Shown here piece after piece: positions 9,786 through 19,329 of a stretch of 64,000 nt of DNA. The first letter of the stretch is position 1. Each line of letters opens with the position of its first letter. The notes beneath the pieces are model-generated. The model searched no databases. It was not told the DNA's origin and saw only the letters and a list, made by a program, of their open reading frames with translations. This stretch comes from Chersky-840 sp963764205. GTDB lineage: Bacteria; Actinomycetota; Acidimicrobiia; Acidimicrobiales; UBA8190. Position numbers and translations under genes: made by a program. The stretch covers positions 310,001 through 374,000 of the forward strand of contig CAVXRN010000002.1 in the NCBI GenBank assembly GCA_963764205.1. Direction: 5' to 3'.

Positions 9786-9791
9786 TACGAT
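9786..9791 (+). promoter_or_regulatory. -10 element of a probably leaderless marR transcript
   Basis: TACGAT lies 6 bases before the ATG at 9798, which places the expected transcription start at or next to the first codon. There is no ribosome site in the intervening bases. A GTG at 9783 in the same frame is an alternative start with a distant GGAG. Confidence 0.4.
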
Positions 9792-9797
9792 TTCGAC

Positions 9798-10367
9798 ATG
9801 CCGTCGCAACGAAGCCTCTCCTTCGACCCGGTACTGGCCGCCCGCGAGGTGTGGAAGTCCAAGGGCTGGGGCGAGGCGTCGACGGGCATGGCGGCGGTCA
9901 CGTCGATCATGCGGGCGCACCAGCTCTTCCTGGCGCGGGCCAACGAGGTCCTGCGACCCTTCGGCCTGAGCTTCGCCCGCTACGAGGTGCTGGCGTGGCT
10001 GGCCTGGAACGCCGAGTGCGGCTCGCTGTCGCTGTCGCAGATCGCCGAGCGACTGCAGGTCACCCCGGCGACGGTCACCAACGCCATCGACCGGTTGGAG
10101 GCCGACGACCTGGTGCGGCGGATGCCGCACCCGAGTGACGCACGGACGACCCTGGCGGAGATCACGACCGAGGGTCGGCGCACCGTGACCGCGGCCACCG
10201 ACGAGCTCAACGCCAAGGTGTTCGAGACCGTCCAACTGTCGCGCACCGAGTTGGAGTCGCTCATCCGCCTGCTCGTGAAGGTCCGCGTCGAGGCGGGCGA
10301 CTTCTCGTCGGCCGGCGCCAAGGCGTGGCAGGCCGGCGCCAAGAACGGCTCCCGCAAGACGTCGTGA
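9798..10367 (+). CDS. MarR-family transcriptional regulator
   Basis: A winged-helix regulator of 189 residues. The recognition-helix region is SLSLSQIAERLQVTPATVTN and the wing is DDLVRRMPHPSDARTT, in the usual MarR order within a helical dimerisation frame. The N-terminus (FDPVLAAREVWKSKGWGEAS) is shared with the second MarR of the window at 46099, so the two are paralogs with a characteristic 40-residue extension before the DNA-binding domain. Expected ligands for this family are aromatic or CoA-linked acids. It follows the SnoaL gene and is a candidate regulator of the divergent 9122-1379 operon. Confidence 0.9.
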   Translation: MPSQRSLSFDPVLAAREVWKSKGWGEASTGMAAVTSIMRAHQLFLARANEVLRPFGLSFARYEVLAWLAWNAECGSLSLSQIAERLQVTPATVTNAIDRLEADDLVRRMPHPSDARTTLAEITTEGRRTVTAATDELNAKVFETVQLSRTELESLIRLLVKVRVEAGDFSSAGAKAWQAGAKNGSRKTS

Positions 10368-10380
10368 CCGACACGGTGCG

Positions 10381-11301
10381 TCAGTCCTCGCCCTGGAGGT
10401 GGGCCAGGAACGCACGCGACCAGGCCATCAAGTTGCGCGGCACGAAGTAGCCGGTTTCGTCGTTGATGACGTCCCAGTGCTCTGCCACGTCCTCCACCGT
10501 CGGCGGTCCGTCGGTGTGGACGTACCCCTCGGTGGAGGCGACGAAGATGCGGGCAAAGCGGCCGGCCCCGGCGGTGTAGATCTCGCCGCTCACCGGGCAG
10601 TCCTCGTGGGCCAAGAATGCGGTCATGGGTGCGACGAGCTCAGGAGCCATGGACGTCGCCATCGGATCGCCCGTGGTGTCGTCGTCGCCCTGGCCCGCCA
10701 TGCGGGTGAAGGCCGCAGGCGCGATGCAGTTCACGGTGATGCCGTGACGGGCTCCGGCGAGCGTGGCGCTTCGCATCAGCCCCACCACCGCGGCCTTGGC
10801 GGTGGCGTAGGACGTGTTGTCGGGGAGGCCGAACATCCCCGTGGACGTGGTCAGGACGATCCGCCCGTAGTGCTGGGCCACCATGTGGGGCCAGGCGGCG
10901 CGCATGGTGTTGAAGGAGCCCACGACATGCACGGCCAGGTGCCGCTCCAGGTTCTCTGCGTCCACCTCGGGCAGACCGGACCAGCGCACGATGCCGGCGT
11001 TGTTGACGAGGACGTCGACACGGCCGAAGTGCTCGAGTGCGGTGTCGACGAGGGCCGTGGCTCCGCCCTGGTCCGCCACGTCGCTGGCATCCGCGACCGC
11101 CGCACCACCGGCCGCCACGATCTCCGACGCCACGGCGTGGGCGGGCGCGACGTCGGCGCCGTCACCCTCGATGGAGCCCCCGAGGTCGTTGACCACGACA
11201 CCGGCGCCGCGCTCGGCCAGCACCATGGCGTAGGCCCGGCCGATCCCCCGGCCGGCTCCGGTCACGATGGCCACGCGGCCGTCGAAGGAGAGTGGCGTCA
11301 C
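10381..11301 (-). CDS. SDR, (3R)-hydroxyacyl-CoA dehydrogenase type (MFE-2-like)
   Basis: An SDR of about 306 residues with TGAGRGIG at the N-terminus, then VVVNDLGGSIEGDG, the insertion typical of the dehydrogenase domain of peroxisomal multifunctional enzyme 2, NNAG, and the active-site Ser and YATAK. A C-terminal extension of about 60 residues follows, as in that subfamily. It likely oxidises a 3-hydroxyacyl-CoA with NAD. A GTG at 11301 is taken as the start because the cofactor strand begins 7 residues later; no strong ribosome site is visible. It lies 40 bases downstream of the amidohydrolase in a two-gene minus operon. Confidence 0.88.
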   Translation of the reverse strand: MTPLSFDGRVAIVTGAGRGIGRAYAMVLAERGAGVVVNDLGGSIEGDGADVAPAHAVASEIVAAGGAAVADASDVADQGGATALVDTALEHFGRVDVLVNNAGIVRWSGLPEVDAENLERHLAVHVVGSFNTMRAAWPHMVAQHYGRIVLTTSTGMFGLPDNTSYATAKAAVVGLMRSATLAGARHGITVNCIAPAAFTRMAGQGDDDTTGDPMATSMAPELVAPMTAFLAHEDCPVSGEIYTAGAGRFARIFVASTEGYVHTDGPPTVEDVAEHWDVINDETGYFVPRNLMAWSRAFLAHLQGED

Positions 11302-11341
11302 CCGGGTGCGGTTGTCGAGGTATCGATCGCAGGCGGCGAGC

Positions 11342-12589
11342 TCAGACGGGGACCGGTGCGGTGAAACCCAGCAACCCACCGAGGGTGCCGCCCACCATGG
11401 CGGCCCGCTCGTCCGCCGGCACACCGACGAACTGGGTGGCGATGAGCTCGCGGCTGCCGCGGAACGTCCCCTCGGCGTGGGGGTAGTCGTTGCCCCACAC
11501 GATGGCCGACACCCCGGTGATGTAGCGCGAGGCCACCGCCACCGGGTCGTCCTGGAACGAGACGTGGAACTGGCGTTGTACGTACTCGCTCGGCTTGAGC
11601 GGGTACGGCCACTTCTCGTTGAGGCGGAACAGCTGGGCCATGTTCGGCTGGTCCGTCGCGGGACGGCTCTCGTCCCAGTGGCCGAGCCACCAGTCGGCGT
11701 CCTGGCCGATGCCGGTGACCCAGCACTTGTCCATGGACCCGACCAGCGATGCCAACCAGTGGGCGTTGAATTCGATCAGCGCGAAGTGCAGGTCCGGGTA
11801 CCGCTCGGGCACGCCCGCCCCGATGAGCTCGCACATCACCTGCTGCGGCACGATCGTGCTGTAGATGCACTGCGTGATCATGCGCTTGGACGCGGATCTG
11901 GCGGTCATGGGCTTCTTGACCTGCGCCGCGTTCTCCATGACGACCTTCAGCGTGGTGGACTCCGGGTCGTTGACCTTCACGCCGCCGGTCTGGGTGTGGA
12001 TGAAGACGTGCACACCGTTGGCCTGCGCTGCCGCCCACACCGGGTCGTAGTCGGGCGAGTAGTAGGGCTTGGGCGGTACCGCCGGCAGCAAGATGGCCCG
12101 GAATCCCGCCGCGGCGACGCGCTCGATCTCGGTCACGGCCTCGCTCACGTCGGTGATGGGCACCGGCGCCGTGGGGGCGATGCGCGAGAAGTACGGGGTG
12201 AACCGCTCGATGACGTAGTCGTTGTAGACGCGGGCGTGCGCCATCGACAGTTCGTGGTCGTCGGAGTAGAGACCGAACAGCGACAGGTTGGGGTGCATGA
12301 CGGCCACGTCGACGCCGTCGAGGTCCATGTCCTCGAGGATCATCTCGGGGTCGCCCTCGGGCATCCGGCCGCCTGTCTGGCGGTACCGGGAGATCGTCCA
12401 ACCATCGAACCCCGGCGTGTGCAGTCGCCGGAAGATCCGCGCCCCTCCCTCGACGAGGGGCTCGATCTCGAAGTCCTCCTCCCACACACCACGGTCCCGC
12501 AGGTGCGCCGGCAGCCGGGTCTTGAACAGATCGGTGGGCTCGAGGACGTGCCCGTCGGCCGAGACGACCAATTCTTCTTTGTGCGTCAT
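11342..12589 (-). CDS. Amidohydrolase_2-family metal-dependent hydrolase
   Basis: A TIM-barrel amidohydrolase of 415 residues with a D-x-H N-terminal motif (VVSADGHVLEP), a barrel-strand His (FIHTQTGG), and the late Asp in GNDYPHAEG. It belongs to the ACMSD-like decarboxylase/hydrolase group together with the genes at 7944, 26167 and 44191. The start at 12589 follows AGAAAGG; residues further upstream in the same frame are antisense to the cyclase gene and unlike the family. It diverges from the cyclase gene at 12752 across an inverted-repeat operator. Confidence 0.9.
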   Translation of the reverse strand: MTHKEELVVSADGHVLEPTDLFKTRLPAHLRDRGVWEEDFEIEPLVEGGARIFRRLHTPGFDGWTISRYRQTGGRMPEGDPEMILEDMDLDGVDVAVMHPNLSLFGLYSDDHELSMAHARVYNDYVIERFTPYFSRIAPTAPVPITDVSEAVTEIERVAAAGFRAILLPAVPPKPYYSPDYDPVWAAAQANGVHVFIHTQTGGVKVNDPESTTLKVVMENAAQVKKPMTARSASKRMITQCIYSTIVPQQVMCELIGAGVPERYPDLHFALIEFNAHWLASLVGSMDKCWVTGIGQDADWWLGHWDESRPATDQPNMAQLFRLNEKWPYPLKPSEYVQRQFHVSFQDDPVAVASRYITGVSAIVWGNDYPHAEGTFRGSRELIATQFVGVPADERAAMVGGTLGGLLGFTAPVPV

Positions 12590-12691
12590 GCCCGCTGGCC
12601 TTTCTGCATTGTCGCGGTGCCATGCTTCGGGTGCCCGGCACGGGGACGCCGGCACGCCGCGCGTCGGGCACGCCCCTCCTCTGCATGGTAA

Positions 12692-12710
12692 ACCAACCGG
12701 TCGGTACAAG
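12692..12710. promoter_or_regulatory. Operator-like inverted repeat A1
   Basis: ACCAACCGGTCGGT is an imperfect palindrome (one mismatched pair). On the minus strand 12710-12696 reads CTTGTACCGACCGGT, matching site A2 at 15589-15603 at 14 of 15 positions. It lies between the divergent amidohydrolase (12589) and cyclase (12752) genes. TetR-type binding is inferred from the symmetry. Confidence 0.55.
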
Positions 12711-12751
12711 CAACGGACCGTGCCGTGTACCGAGGCAGGGGAGGAGCAGAG

Positions 12752-13807
12752 GTGGCGAAGCGGTGGAAGCAGCGGCCGCCCGGCTCGACGTGGGGCGACT
12801 GGGGCGACGACGACGAGCTCGGACGGATCAATCTGCTCACGCCGGAGAAGGTGCTCCAGGGCGTGCGCGAGGTGGAGGCCGGTCTCAGCTTCTGCCTCAG
12901 CCTGCCCCTCGACTTCCCCGGCGGCACGGCGCTGAACCAACGCCGACCGCCTCCGGTGCTGGCGCCCACCGAGGACATGCGGGGCAACGCCGGCACCTTC
13001 TACAACGTCCACATGAAGGACATGGACGAGGGTGACCCGAAGTACGTCGACGTGTGGGTCGACGACGTGGTGACCCTGTCCCTGCAGTACTCGACGCAGT
13101 GGGACTCGCTGGCCCACGTGGGGGCCGAGTTCGACGCGGACGGCGACGACGTCGAGGAGGCGGTGTATTACAACGGCTACCGGGCCGGTGTCGACCTCGT
13201 GGGGCCCAGGCCCGACGCCCGGGGCGACGGGGGCGACCACCTCTGTTTCGCCCACCATCTCGGTCTCGAGCACATGGCCGCCACCGGCGTGCAGGGAAGA
13301 GGGGTGCTCGTCGACCTGGCCCATCATCTCGGCCACGACTGGCGGCCCGTGAACCTGCAGACCCTGCAGGACATCATGGTGGCCGACGACGTGGTGGTGG
13401 AGCCGGGTGACATGCTGCTGCTGCACACCGGGTTCGCCACCAAGGTCCTCGAGTGGGACCGGGAGCCCGACCCGGTGCAGATCCATCGCATGTGCGCGTC
13501 ACTCGACGGCCGCGACCCGGCATTGCTCGAATGGATCGCCGAGTCCCAGGTCTCGGCGCTCGTGGCCGACAACTACGCGGTCGAGGCGCTCATAGGCAGG
13601 GACAAGGACCCCAGCCGCCACTCGTTCCTACCCGTCCACCACCTGTGTCTCTTCCGTCTCGGCGTTCCGTTGGGCGAAATGTGGTACCTGCACGAGCTGG
13701 CCGGGTGGCTGCGGGCGCAGGGCCGGAGCCGCTTCCTCCTCACAGCGCCGCCCCTGCGACTCCCCGGTGCAGTGGGATCGCCGCTCACCCCCGTGGCAAC
13801 CGTCTGA
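12752..13807 (+). CDS. Cyclase-family (KynB-like) metal hydrolase
   Basis: A 351-residue protein of the cyclase superfamily that includes kynurenine formamidase and actinobacterial ring-opening hydrolases. It carries the subfamily's N-terminal WGDWGDDDELGRINLLTPE and the central STQWDSLAHVG in place of the canonical HxGTHxDxPxH. Later it has ADNYAVEAL and HHLCLFRLGVPLGEMWYL, usual for this branch. It probably hydrolyses a cyclic ester, amide or diketone. The GTG at 12752 is chosen because GGGGAGGAG lies 7-8 bases upstream. It stands alone on the plus strand, converging with the BVMO gene, and is divergent from an amidohydrolase. Confidence 0.88.
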   Translation: MAKRWKQRPPGSTWGDWGDDDELGRINLLTPEKVLQGVREVEAGLSFCLSLPLDFPGGTALNQRRPPPVLAPTEDMRGNAGTFYNVHMKDMDEGDPKYVDVWVDDVVTLSLQYSTQWDSLAHVGAEFDADGDDVEEAVYYNGYRAGVDLVGPRPDARGDGGDHLCFAHHLGLEHMAATGVQGRGVLVDLAHHLGHDWRPVNLQTLQDIMVADDVVVEPGDMLLLHTGFATKVLEWDREPDPVQIHRMCASLDGRDPALLEWIAESQVSALVADNYAVEALIGRDKDPSRHSFLPVHHLCLFRLGVPLGEMWYLHELAGWLRAQGRSRFLLTAPPLRLPGAVGSPLTPVATV

Positions 13808-13826
13808 GGGCGCGGGTGGGTCGTGG

Positions 13827-15506
13827 TCAGGCGGTGAGCGGGGAGGAGTCGGCTGCGCGCGACAGCCGGAAGGCCCCGTAGTCGGTCGTCACCACCTCGT
13901 CGATCATGGCGAACAGCTTCGGCCGGCCGCCGGAATTCAAGAGGTACTTCTTGGGCTTGCCCGGGATGTTGGTGCCGAAGTAGTAGCTGATCTCTCCGAA
14001 GGTCGACTTGGTGGCGCCGCGGTCGATCATGGCGGTCCAGCGTGTCTCGGCCGCCGGGTCGACCTCGATGGAGTCGAAGCCCCGGTCGCGCAGGTAGACG
14101 AGCGTGTCGGTGACGAAATCCACCTGGTCGCCGTTGTACCGGGGGTTGTTGCCGGCCGCGGCATGGGGGCCGCCCGGGAAGAAGAGGTTGGGGAAGCCCG
14201 CCGTCTGGATGCCGAGGAACGTCTTGGGCCCCTCGGACCAATGGTCGGCCAAGCGCAACCCGTCCCGTCCCACGATGCCCATGCGCAGCAGGGCGCCGGT
14301 GCCGAAGTCGAAGCCGGTAGCCCACACCACGATGTCGAACTCGCGCACACCCTCCGACGTTTCGATCCCTGTGGTCGTGATGCGCGTGATCGGAGTCTCG
14401 ATCAGGTCGACGAGGGACACGTTCGGCTTGTTGTACGTCTCGTAGTACTCAGTGACGAAGGGCGGCCGTTTCTCGCCGAACTTGTGGTCCCGGGGGATGA
14501 GCTTGTCGGCCACGGCGCGGTCCCGCACGACGGCGCGCACCTTCTCGGCGATGAATTCGCACCACTGCGCGTTGGCCTGCTCGTCCACCATCACGTCGGT
14601 GTAGTGGCTGATGAGCTTCGAGAACCCGGGGCTCCTCCACATCTTCTCGAAGAAGGCCCGACGCTCGTCCGGCGGGTCGTCGGTGGAGGCCCGGTCGTGG
14701 GGCTGGTGCAGGAACCCGGCGGGCGACGTGTCGAGGATCTCCTTGACGGCGACGAACTCCGCTCGCAGCCGCGCCTGCTCCTCGGGGGTGATGGGACCGT
14801 TGTTGAGCGGCGTGCACCAGTTCGGCGTGCGCTGGTACACCGTGAGCGAGGCCGCGTCGTCCGCGATGATCGGGACGATCTGGACGCCGCTGGAGCCGGT
14901 GCCGATCACCGCCACCCGCTTGCCGGTGAAGTCGACCGGCGTGGTCGGCCAATTGCCGGTGTGGTACGACTCGCCGCCGAAGTCGTCGCGCCCGGGGACG
15001 TCAGGGAAGTAGGGCACCGACAGGACGCCGGTGGCGGCCACGACGAACCGGGCCGAGGTGGTGGTGCCGCCGCCAGCGACGACGGTCCAGGTCCCTGAGG
15101 GTTCGTCGTAGAGCGCATCGGTGACGCGGACGCCCAGACGGATGTGGCGCCGCAGGTCGAAGCGGTCGACGACGTGGTTGAGGTAGCGCTCGATCTCGGG
15201 CTGCTCGGCGAAGTGCTCGCGCCACTCGCCACTCCTCGAACAGCTCCTTCGAAAAAAGATAGGCGTAGGTGTAGCTCTCCGAGTCGAAGCGGGCGCCGGG
15301 GTAGCGGTTCCAGTACCAGGTCCCGCCGACCCCCCCGCCCGCTTCCCACAGCTGGGCCGAGAACCCGGCCTCCAGGGCGCGATAGAGCTGGTAGATGCCG
15401 GTGATGCCGGCGCCGACGACGAGGACGTCGACGTCGGGAGGGCGGGGAGCGGCAGGGGCCGGCCCGGTGGGTGGCGTCACGGTTCTGTGCTGTCGTGCGG
15501 CGCCAT
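13827..15506 (-). CDS. Baeyer-Villiger-type flavin monooxygenase, two frameshifts
   Basis: A class B flavoprotein monooxygenase of about 559 residues that would insert oxygen next to a ketone using NADPH. The FAD motif VVGAGITGIYQ, the second dinucleotide motif VAVIGTGSSGVQIV and the BVMO fingerprint FGGESYHTGNW are all present. The frame breaks near 15230-15240, where removing one base restores the family's FEEWEWREHF, and at 15481-15483, where adding one base joins MAPHDSTEP to the FAD domain. ATG 15506 has AGAAGGA 8 bases upstream. Total length stays divisible by three. It is divergent from the Rieske/P450 operon and shares operator A2. Confidence 0.87.
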
Positions 15507-15588
15507 GTCGTCGTTCCTTCTCCGGCGCTTCGTGCGGAGCTCGGCCCGGTGCGCGAACCTCGTATGTCAGAATCTGAGTTAGGCGTTT

Positions 15589-15608
15589 CTTGTACCGATC
15601 GGTACGAT
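15589..15608. promoter_or_regulatory. Operator A2 (perfect palindrome) overlapping a -10 box
   Basis: GTACCGATCGGTAC at 15592-15605 is a perfect 14-base palindrome; the longer CTTGTACCGATCGGT (15589-15603) repeats the sequence found at A1. A TACGAT -10 hexamer for the plus operon lies at 15603-15608, so a bound dimer would block RNA polymerase. It sits between BVMO (15506) and the Rieske gene (15643). Confidence 0.6.
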
Positions 15609-15642
15609 AGCCGCTCGGGCGGGGCCCGTGGGAGGGATGGAG

Positions 15643-17004
15643 ATGGCGATCGTGGACCGCAAGTGGTCGGCACTTCCCGTGCCGTTCGCGATCGAGGTCC
15701 CCGACCGCGTGCCGAAGGAAAGGTACTGCGACCCGAGCTTCTATCAACTCGAGGCCGAGCTCCTGTGGTCACGGGTGTGGCAGATGGCATGCCGGCTCGA
15801 GGAGATCCCCGAGCCGGGTGACTTCGTCGAGTACGAGATCCTCGACCAGTCCGTCGTGGTGGTGCGGGCCGAGGACATGTCAGTGAGCGCTTACCAAAAT
15901 GTGTGCCGCCATCGCGGGGTGAAGCTCGTCGAGGGGCGGGGGACGCTCAGCTCCGGGTTCACCTGTCCCTTCCACGGCTGGTGCTACGGCCTCGACGGTG
16001 TCAACACCTTCGTGTCGCAGTCGCGGATGTTCTCCGAGCTCAACCTCGAGCCCGGGGACATCGACCTGACGGCCGTCCGGTGCGAGACGTGGGGTGGTTG
16101 CGCCTGGATCAACTTCGACGACGACGCCCCGCCGCTGCGCCAGTACCTCGAGCCCATCGTCGGGATCCTCGACGCCTGGAAGGTCGAGTCACTGCGGGTC
16201 GAGTGGTGGTACGCCTGCAGGCTGCCCGCCAACTGGAAGCTGGCCCAAGAGGCGTTCGTCGAGCAGTACCACGTGATCGAGACCCATCCGCAACTGCGCC
16301 TGCCGGGGCGCTATCCGTCGAGCGACGGTCGGTTCGATCCCAAGGCCTTCGTCCAGTCCGAGCTCGAGTACCTGCGTCTCATGAGCGAGGGCATGGCCGG
16401 CATGGTCCACGCCAGCGACGTGCGCATCGCCGAGAGCATCGCCGACATCGAGTTGCCGGCCGACCCCAAGCTCGCCCGTGACCTCTGGAACCGCACCCTC
16501 AACGAGGCGGTGGTGCGCTGGCACCGAGAGGCGGGGCACGACATGCCCGACATCAACGAGCTCCAGGGGCAGGGCATCAACGAGCCGATGGCCTACTGCT
16601 TCCCCCACTACCTGGTCCTGCCGATGTTCAGCAGTGCGTCGGCCTACCGCTTCCGGCCGCTCGGCCCCGAAGAGACGCTCATGGAGATCTGGTCACTCAC
16701 CCGATTCCCCGAGGGCACCGAGCGGCCCCGGCCCACGCCGCCCGAGGTGTGGGACAACGACGACGTCCGATGGCCACCCATCCCGGCCCAGGACTTCTCC
16801 AACCTGCCCCGGCAGCAGCAAGGTCTGCACGCGAAGAGCTTCCACTACATGCGCCTGTCGGAGAGGGGCGAAGGCCACATCTCGAACTATCACCGCATGA
16901 TCGACGGCTTCCTGGCCGGGATGGCCTGGGAGCGGCTGCTGCCGGCCATGCGCTCGATCAACGTGCACCCGCTCGAGATGCCGGTGCTCGACCTCCAATT
17001 CTGA
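15643..17004 (+). CDS. Rieske non-heme iron oxygenase, alpha subunit type
   Basis: A 453-residue ring-hydroxylating-type oxygenase. The Rieske cluster ligands are C88 and H90 (NVCRHRG) and C108 and H111 (CPFHGW). The mononuclear iron histidines are H210 and H215 in EQYHVIETH, followed by the larger catalytic domain. No separate beta subunit is next to it. Electrons must come from a reductase: the KshB-like gene at 21815 is the only candidate in the window. ATG 15643 is preferred among three in-frame starts because GGAGGG lies 6 bases upstream. It begins a three-gene operon with P450 and an F420-type oxidoreductase. Confidence 0.92.
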   Translation: MAIVDRKWSALPVPFAIEVPDRVPKERYCDPSFYQLEAELLWSRVWQMACRLEEIPEPGDFVEYEILDQSVVVVRAEDMSVSAYQNVCRHRGVKLVEGRGTLSSGFTCPFHGWCYGLDGVNTFVSQSRMFSELNLEPGDIDLTAVRCETWGGCAWINFDDDAPPLRQYLEPIVGILDAWKVESLRVEWWYACRLPANWKLAQEAFVEQYHVIETHPQLRLPGRYPSSDGRFDPKAFVQSELEYLRLMSEGMAGMVHASDVRIAESIADIELPADPKLARDLWNRTLNEAVVRWHREAGHDMPDINELQGQGINEPMAYCFPHYLVLPMFSSASAYRFRPLGPEETLMEIWSLTRFPEGTERPRPTPPEVWDNDDVRWPPIPAQDFSNLPRQQQGLHAKSFHYMRLSERGEGHISNYHRMIDGFLAGMAWERLLPAMRSINVHPLEMPVLDLQF

Positions 17005-17044
17005 CGACCGCCTCGGTGGAGCCGGAACCTCGACGGGAGGCCCG

Positions 17045-18316
17045 ATGACCGACTTCGACGCCGTCGACTTCTTCCGCGACCAGTCGGTCGTGGCCGACCC
17101 CTATCCGTACTACGACTTCCTGCGGGGCCAGTGTCCGGTCCGGCGCGAGCCCCATCACGACGTGATGATGGTCACCGGCTACGAGGAGGCCCTGGCCGTC
17201 TATCACGACCCCACCCTGTTCTCGTCGTGCAACTCGGTCACCGGCCCGTTCCCCGGCTTCCCCGTTCCGCTCGAGGGTGACGATGTGAGCGACCTGATCG
17301 AGCGCTATCGCGACCAGCTGCCCATGAGCGACCAGGTCATCACCTTCGATCCGCCCAAGCACACCGACCATCGCGGTCTGCTCATGAAGCTCCTCACTCC
17401 GGCGCGCCTCAAGGAGAACGAGGCGTTCATGTGGGACTACGCCGATCGGCAGATCGATGAATTCATCGACAACGGGCAGTGCGAATTCATCTCGGAGTTC
17501 GCCAGCCCCTTCGCCATGTTGGTCATCGCCGACCTGCTCGGGGTTCCGAAGGAGGACCACGCGCTCTTCCGCAAGAATCTCAACCGGACGACCGGTCTGG
17601 GCAGCACCGGCGACGAGACCCTGGCCCACAGCCCGCTCGAGTTCCTCTATTCGCAGTTCTCCATGTACGTCGAGGATCGCCGACTCGAGCCGCGCCACGA
17701 CGTCCTGAGCGGCTTGGCCTCGGCCACGTTCAAGGACGGCTCGGTCCCCGAGGTCATCGATGTCGTCCGGGTGGCGGCCAACGTGTTCGCAGCCGGACAG
17801 GAGACGACCGTGCGGTTGCTCGCCGCGTCGCTGCAGTACCTCGCTGAACATCGCGACCTGCAGAGCCGGCTCCGGTCCGAGCGCCAGCGGATCCCGAATT
17901 TCGTGGAGGAGATGCTGCGCAACGAGGGCCCGGTGAAAGGCGACTTCCGCCTAGCTCGACGGGCCACCACCGTCGGAGGTGTGGACGTTCCGGCCGGCAC
18001 CACGGTGATGGTGCTCAATGCCGCGGCGAACCGCGACCCTCGGAAGTTCGAGCGACCCGACGTGGTCGACCCCGACCGTGAGAACGCGCGGCATCACATC
18101 GCGTTCGGCCATGGGGTACACGTCTGTCCGGGGGCCCCGCTCGCTCGCACCGAGGGCCGGGTCGCCCTCGAGAAGTTGCTCGACCGCATGACCGACATCC
18201 AGGTCTCCGAAGCCGCCCACGGCCCGAGCGACGCACGGCGCTACTCGTACGTGCCGACCTACATCCTGCGGGGCCTGTCGCGCCTCCACCTCGAGTTCAC
18301 GCCCGCCCCCGGGTAG
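17045..18316 (+). CDS. Cytochrome P450
   Basis: A soluble bacterial P450 of 423 residues. The I-helix oxygen-activation motif AGQETT is at about 246-251, the ExxR pair is in EEMLR near 287, and the heme-binding loop FGHGVHVCPGAPLAR puts the thiolate Cys near 360. The N-terminus (DPYPYYDFLRGQCPV) is usual for actinobacterial P450s acting on terpenoids, steroids or fatty acids, but the substrate is not identifiable. ATG 17045 follows GGGAGG. It lies 40 bases after the Rieske gene. No ferredoxin gene is adjacent, so its redox partner lies elsewhere or is the reductase at 21815. Confidence 0.95.
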   Translation: MTDFDAVDFFRDQSVVADPYPYYDFLRGQCPVRREPHHDVMMVTGYEEALAVYHDPTLFSSCNSVTGPFPGFPVPLEGDDVSDLIERYRDQLPMSDQVITFDPPKHTDHRGLLMKLLTPARLKENEAFMWDYADRQIDEFIDNGQCEFISEFASPFAMLVIADLLGVPKEDHALFRKNLNRTTGLGSTGDETLAHSPLEFLYSQFSMYVEDRRLEPRHDVLSGLASATFKDGSVPEVIDVVRVAANVFAAGQETTVRLLAASLQYLAEHRDLQSRLRSERQRIPNFVEEMLRNEGPVKGDFRLARRATTVGGVDVPAGTTVMVLNAAANRDPRKFERPDVVDPDRENARHHIAFGHGVHVCPGAPLARTEGRVALEKLLDRMTDIQVSEAAHGPSDARRYSYVPTYILRGLSRLHLEFTPAPG

Positions 18317-18342
18317 AACGATCGAGACGGTAGGACGGTCAC

Positions 18343-19329
18343 GTGATGCGGATCGGGCTCATGGTCGGCCCCGAGCGGGGACGGTATGCCACCAAGGTGG
18401 AGCGGATGCGCGCCGATGCCCGGTGGGCCGAGGAAGCCGGGCTCGACACGGTCTGGATCCCGCAGGTCCCCGACGAGTTCGACGCGCTCACGTGTGCCGC
18501 CCTCATAGGAGACGTCACTTCCCGCATCGAGGTCGGGACCGCCGTCGTTCCGGTGCAGCCCCGCCATCCCGTGGCCCTGGCGCAGCAGGCGCTCTCCGTG
18601 CAGGCGGTGTGCGACGGACGGTTCTCGCTCGGCCTCGGTGTCTCGCACCACTGGATCATCGACGCGATGATGGGCCTCTCGTACGAGCGCCTGGTGCCGA
18701 CGATGCGCGCCTACCTCGACGTGCTCGACCAAGCGCTGGCGGGGCCCGGCACCGTCGAGGTCGAGAACGACTTCTTCCACATACACCAGCCGCTCGACGT
18801 CACCGATGTGACTCCCACCCCGGTGCTGCTCGCGGCCTTGGGACCTCGGATGCTCGAGCTGTGCGGCACCCGCGCCGACGGCACCATCCTGTGGATGGCC
18901 GACGAACGGGCTGTCGCCACCCATGTGGTGCCGGCGCTGGCGCGTGCCGCCGAGGCAGCCGGGCGACCCCGGCCCCGCGTCGTCGCCGGCATCCCCGTGT
19001 GCCTGTGTCTCGACGAGGAGATCCCCCTCGCCGTCGACCGCACCAACCGGATCCTGGCCGAGGCCGAGATGTCGCCCAATTACCAGAGACTCCTGGAGCA
19101 CGGTGATGCTCGCGCCGTCGGCGACATCCTGGCGGCCGGCAGCGAGGCGACGATCGAGAAGCGGCTGCAGGCCTTCGCCGACGCTGGAGTGACCGACGTC
19201 TCGATTCGCGTCGTCCCCATCGGAAACGGCCGCGACGACCTTCTTGCCTCCTCCCGGCGCACTCGCCAGTTCGTGGCGTCGCTCGTCTCGACTACAGGGG
19301 GAGCGGGGGTGGGAGACGCCGGCCGGTGA
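18343..19329 (+). CDS. LLM-class (F420-dependent-like) oxidoreductase
   Basis: A luciferase-like TIM-barrel flavin enzyme of 328 residues. Diagnostic stretches are MRIGLMVGPERGRYATK, ADARWAEEAGLDTVWIPQ, GTAVVPVQPRHPVALAQQA and FSLGLGVSHHWIID, the pattern of actinobacterial F420-dependent oxidoreductases. Expected chemistry is hydride transfer to or from F420 on an alcohol, ketone or enoyl substrate. GTG 18343 or ATG 18346 could start it. It is third in the Rieske-P450 operon, and its 3' end overlaps the convergent acyl-CoA dehydrogenase gene by 38 bases. Confidence 0.9.
   Translation: MMRIGLMVGPERGRYATKVERMRADARWAEEAGLDTVWIPQVPDEFDALTCAALIGDVTSRIEVGTAVVPVQPRHPVALAQQALSVQAVCDGRFSLGLGVSHHWIIDAMMGLSYERLVPTMRAYLDVLDQALAGPGTVEVENDFFHIHQPLDVTDVTPTPVLLAALGPRMLELCGTRADGTILWMADERAVATHVVPALARAAEAAGRPRPRVVAGIPVCLCLDEEIPLAVDRTNRILAEAEMSPNYQRLLEHGDARAVGDILAAGSEATIEKRLQAFADAGVTDVSIRVVPIGNGRDDLLASSRRTRQFVASLVSTTGGAGVGDAGR

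Noticed and set aside
11342..13486. N-terminally extended amidohydrolase of 714 residues
   Set aside because: The extra 300 residues are antisense to the cyclase gene; a ribosome site and family homology support the start at 12589.
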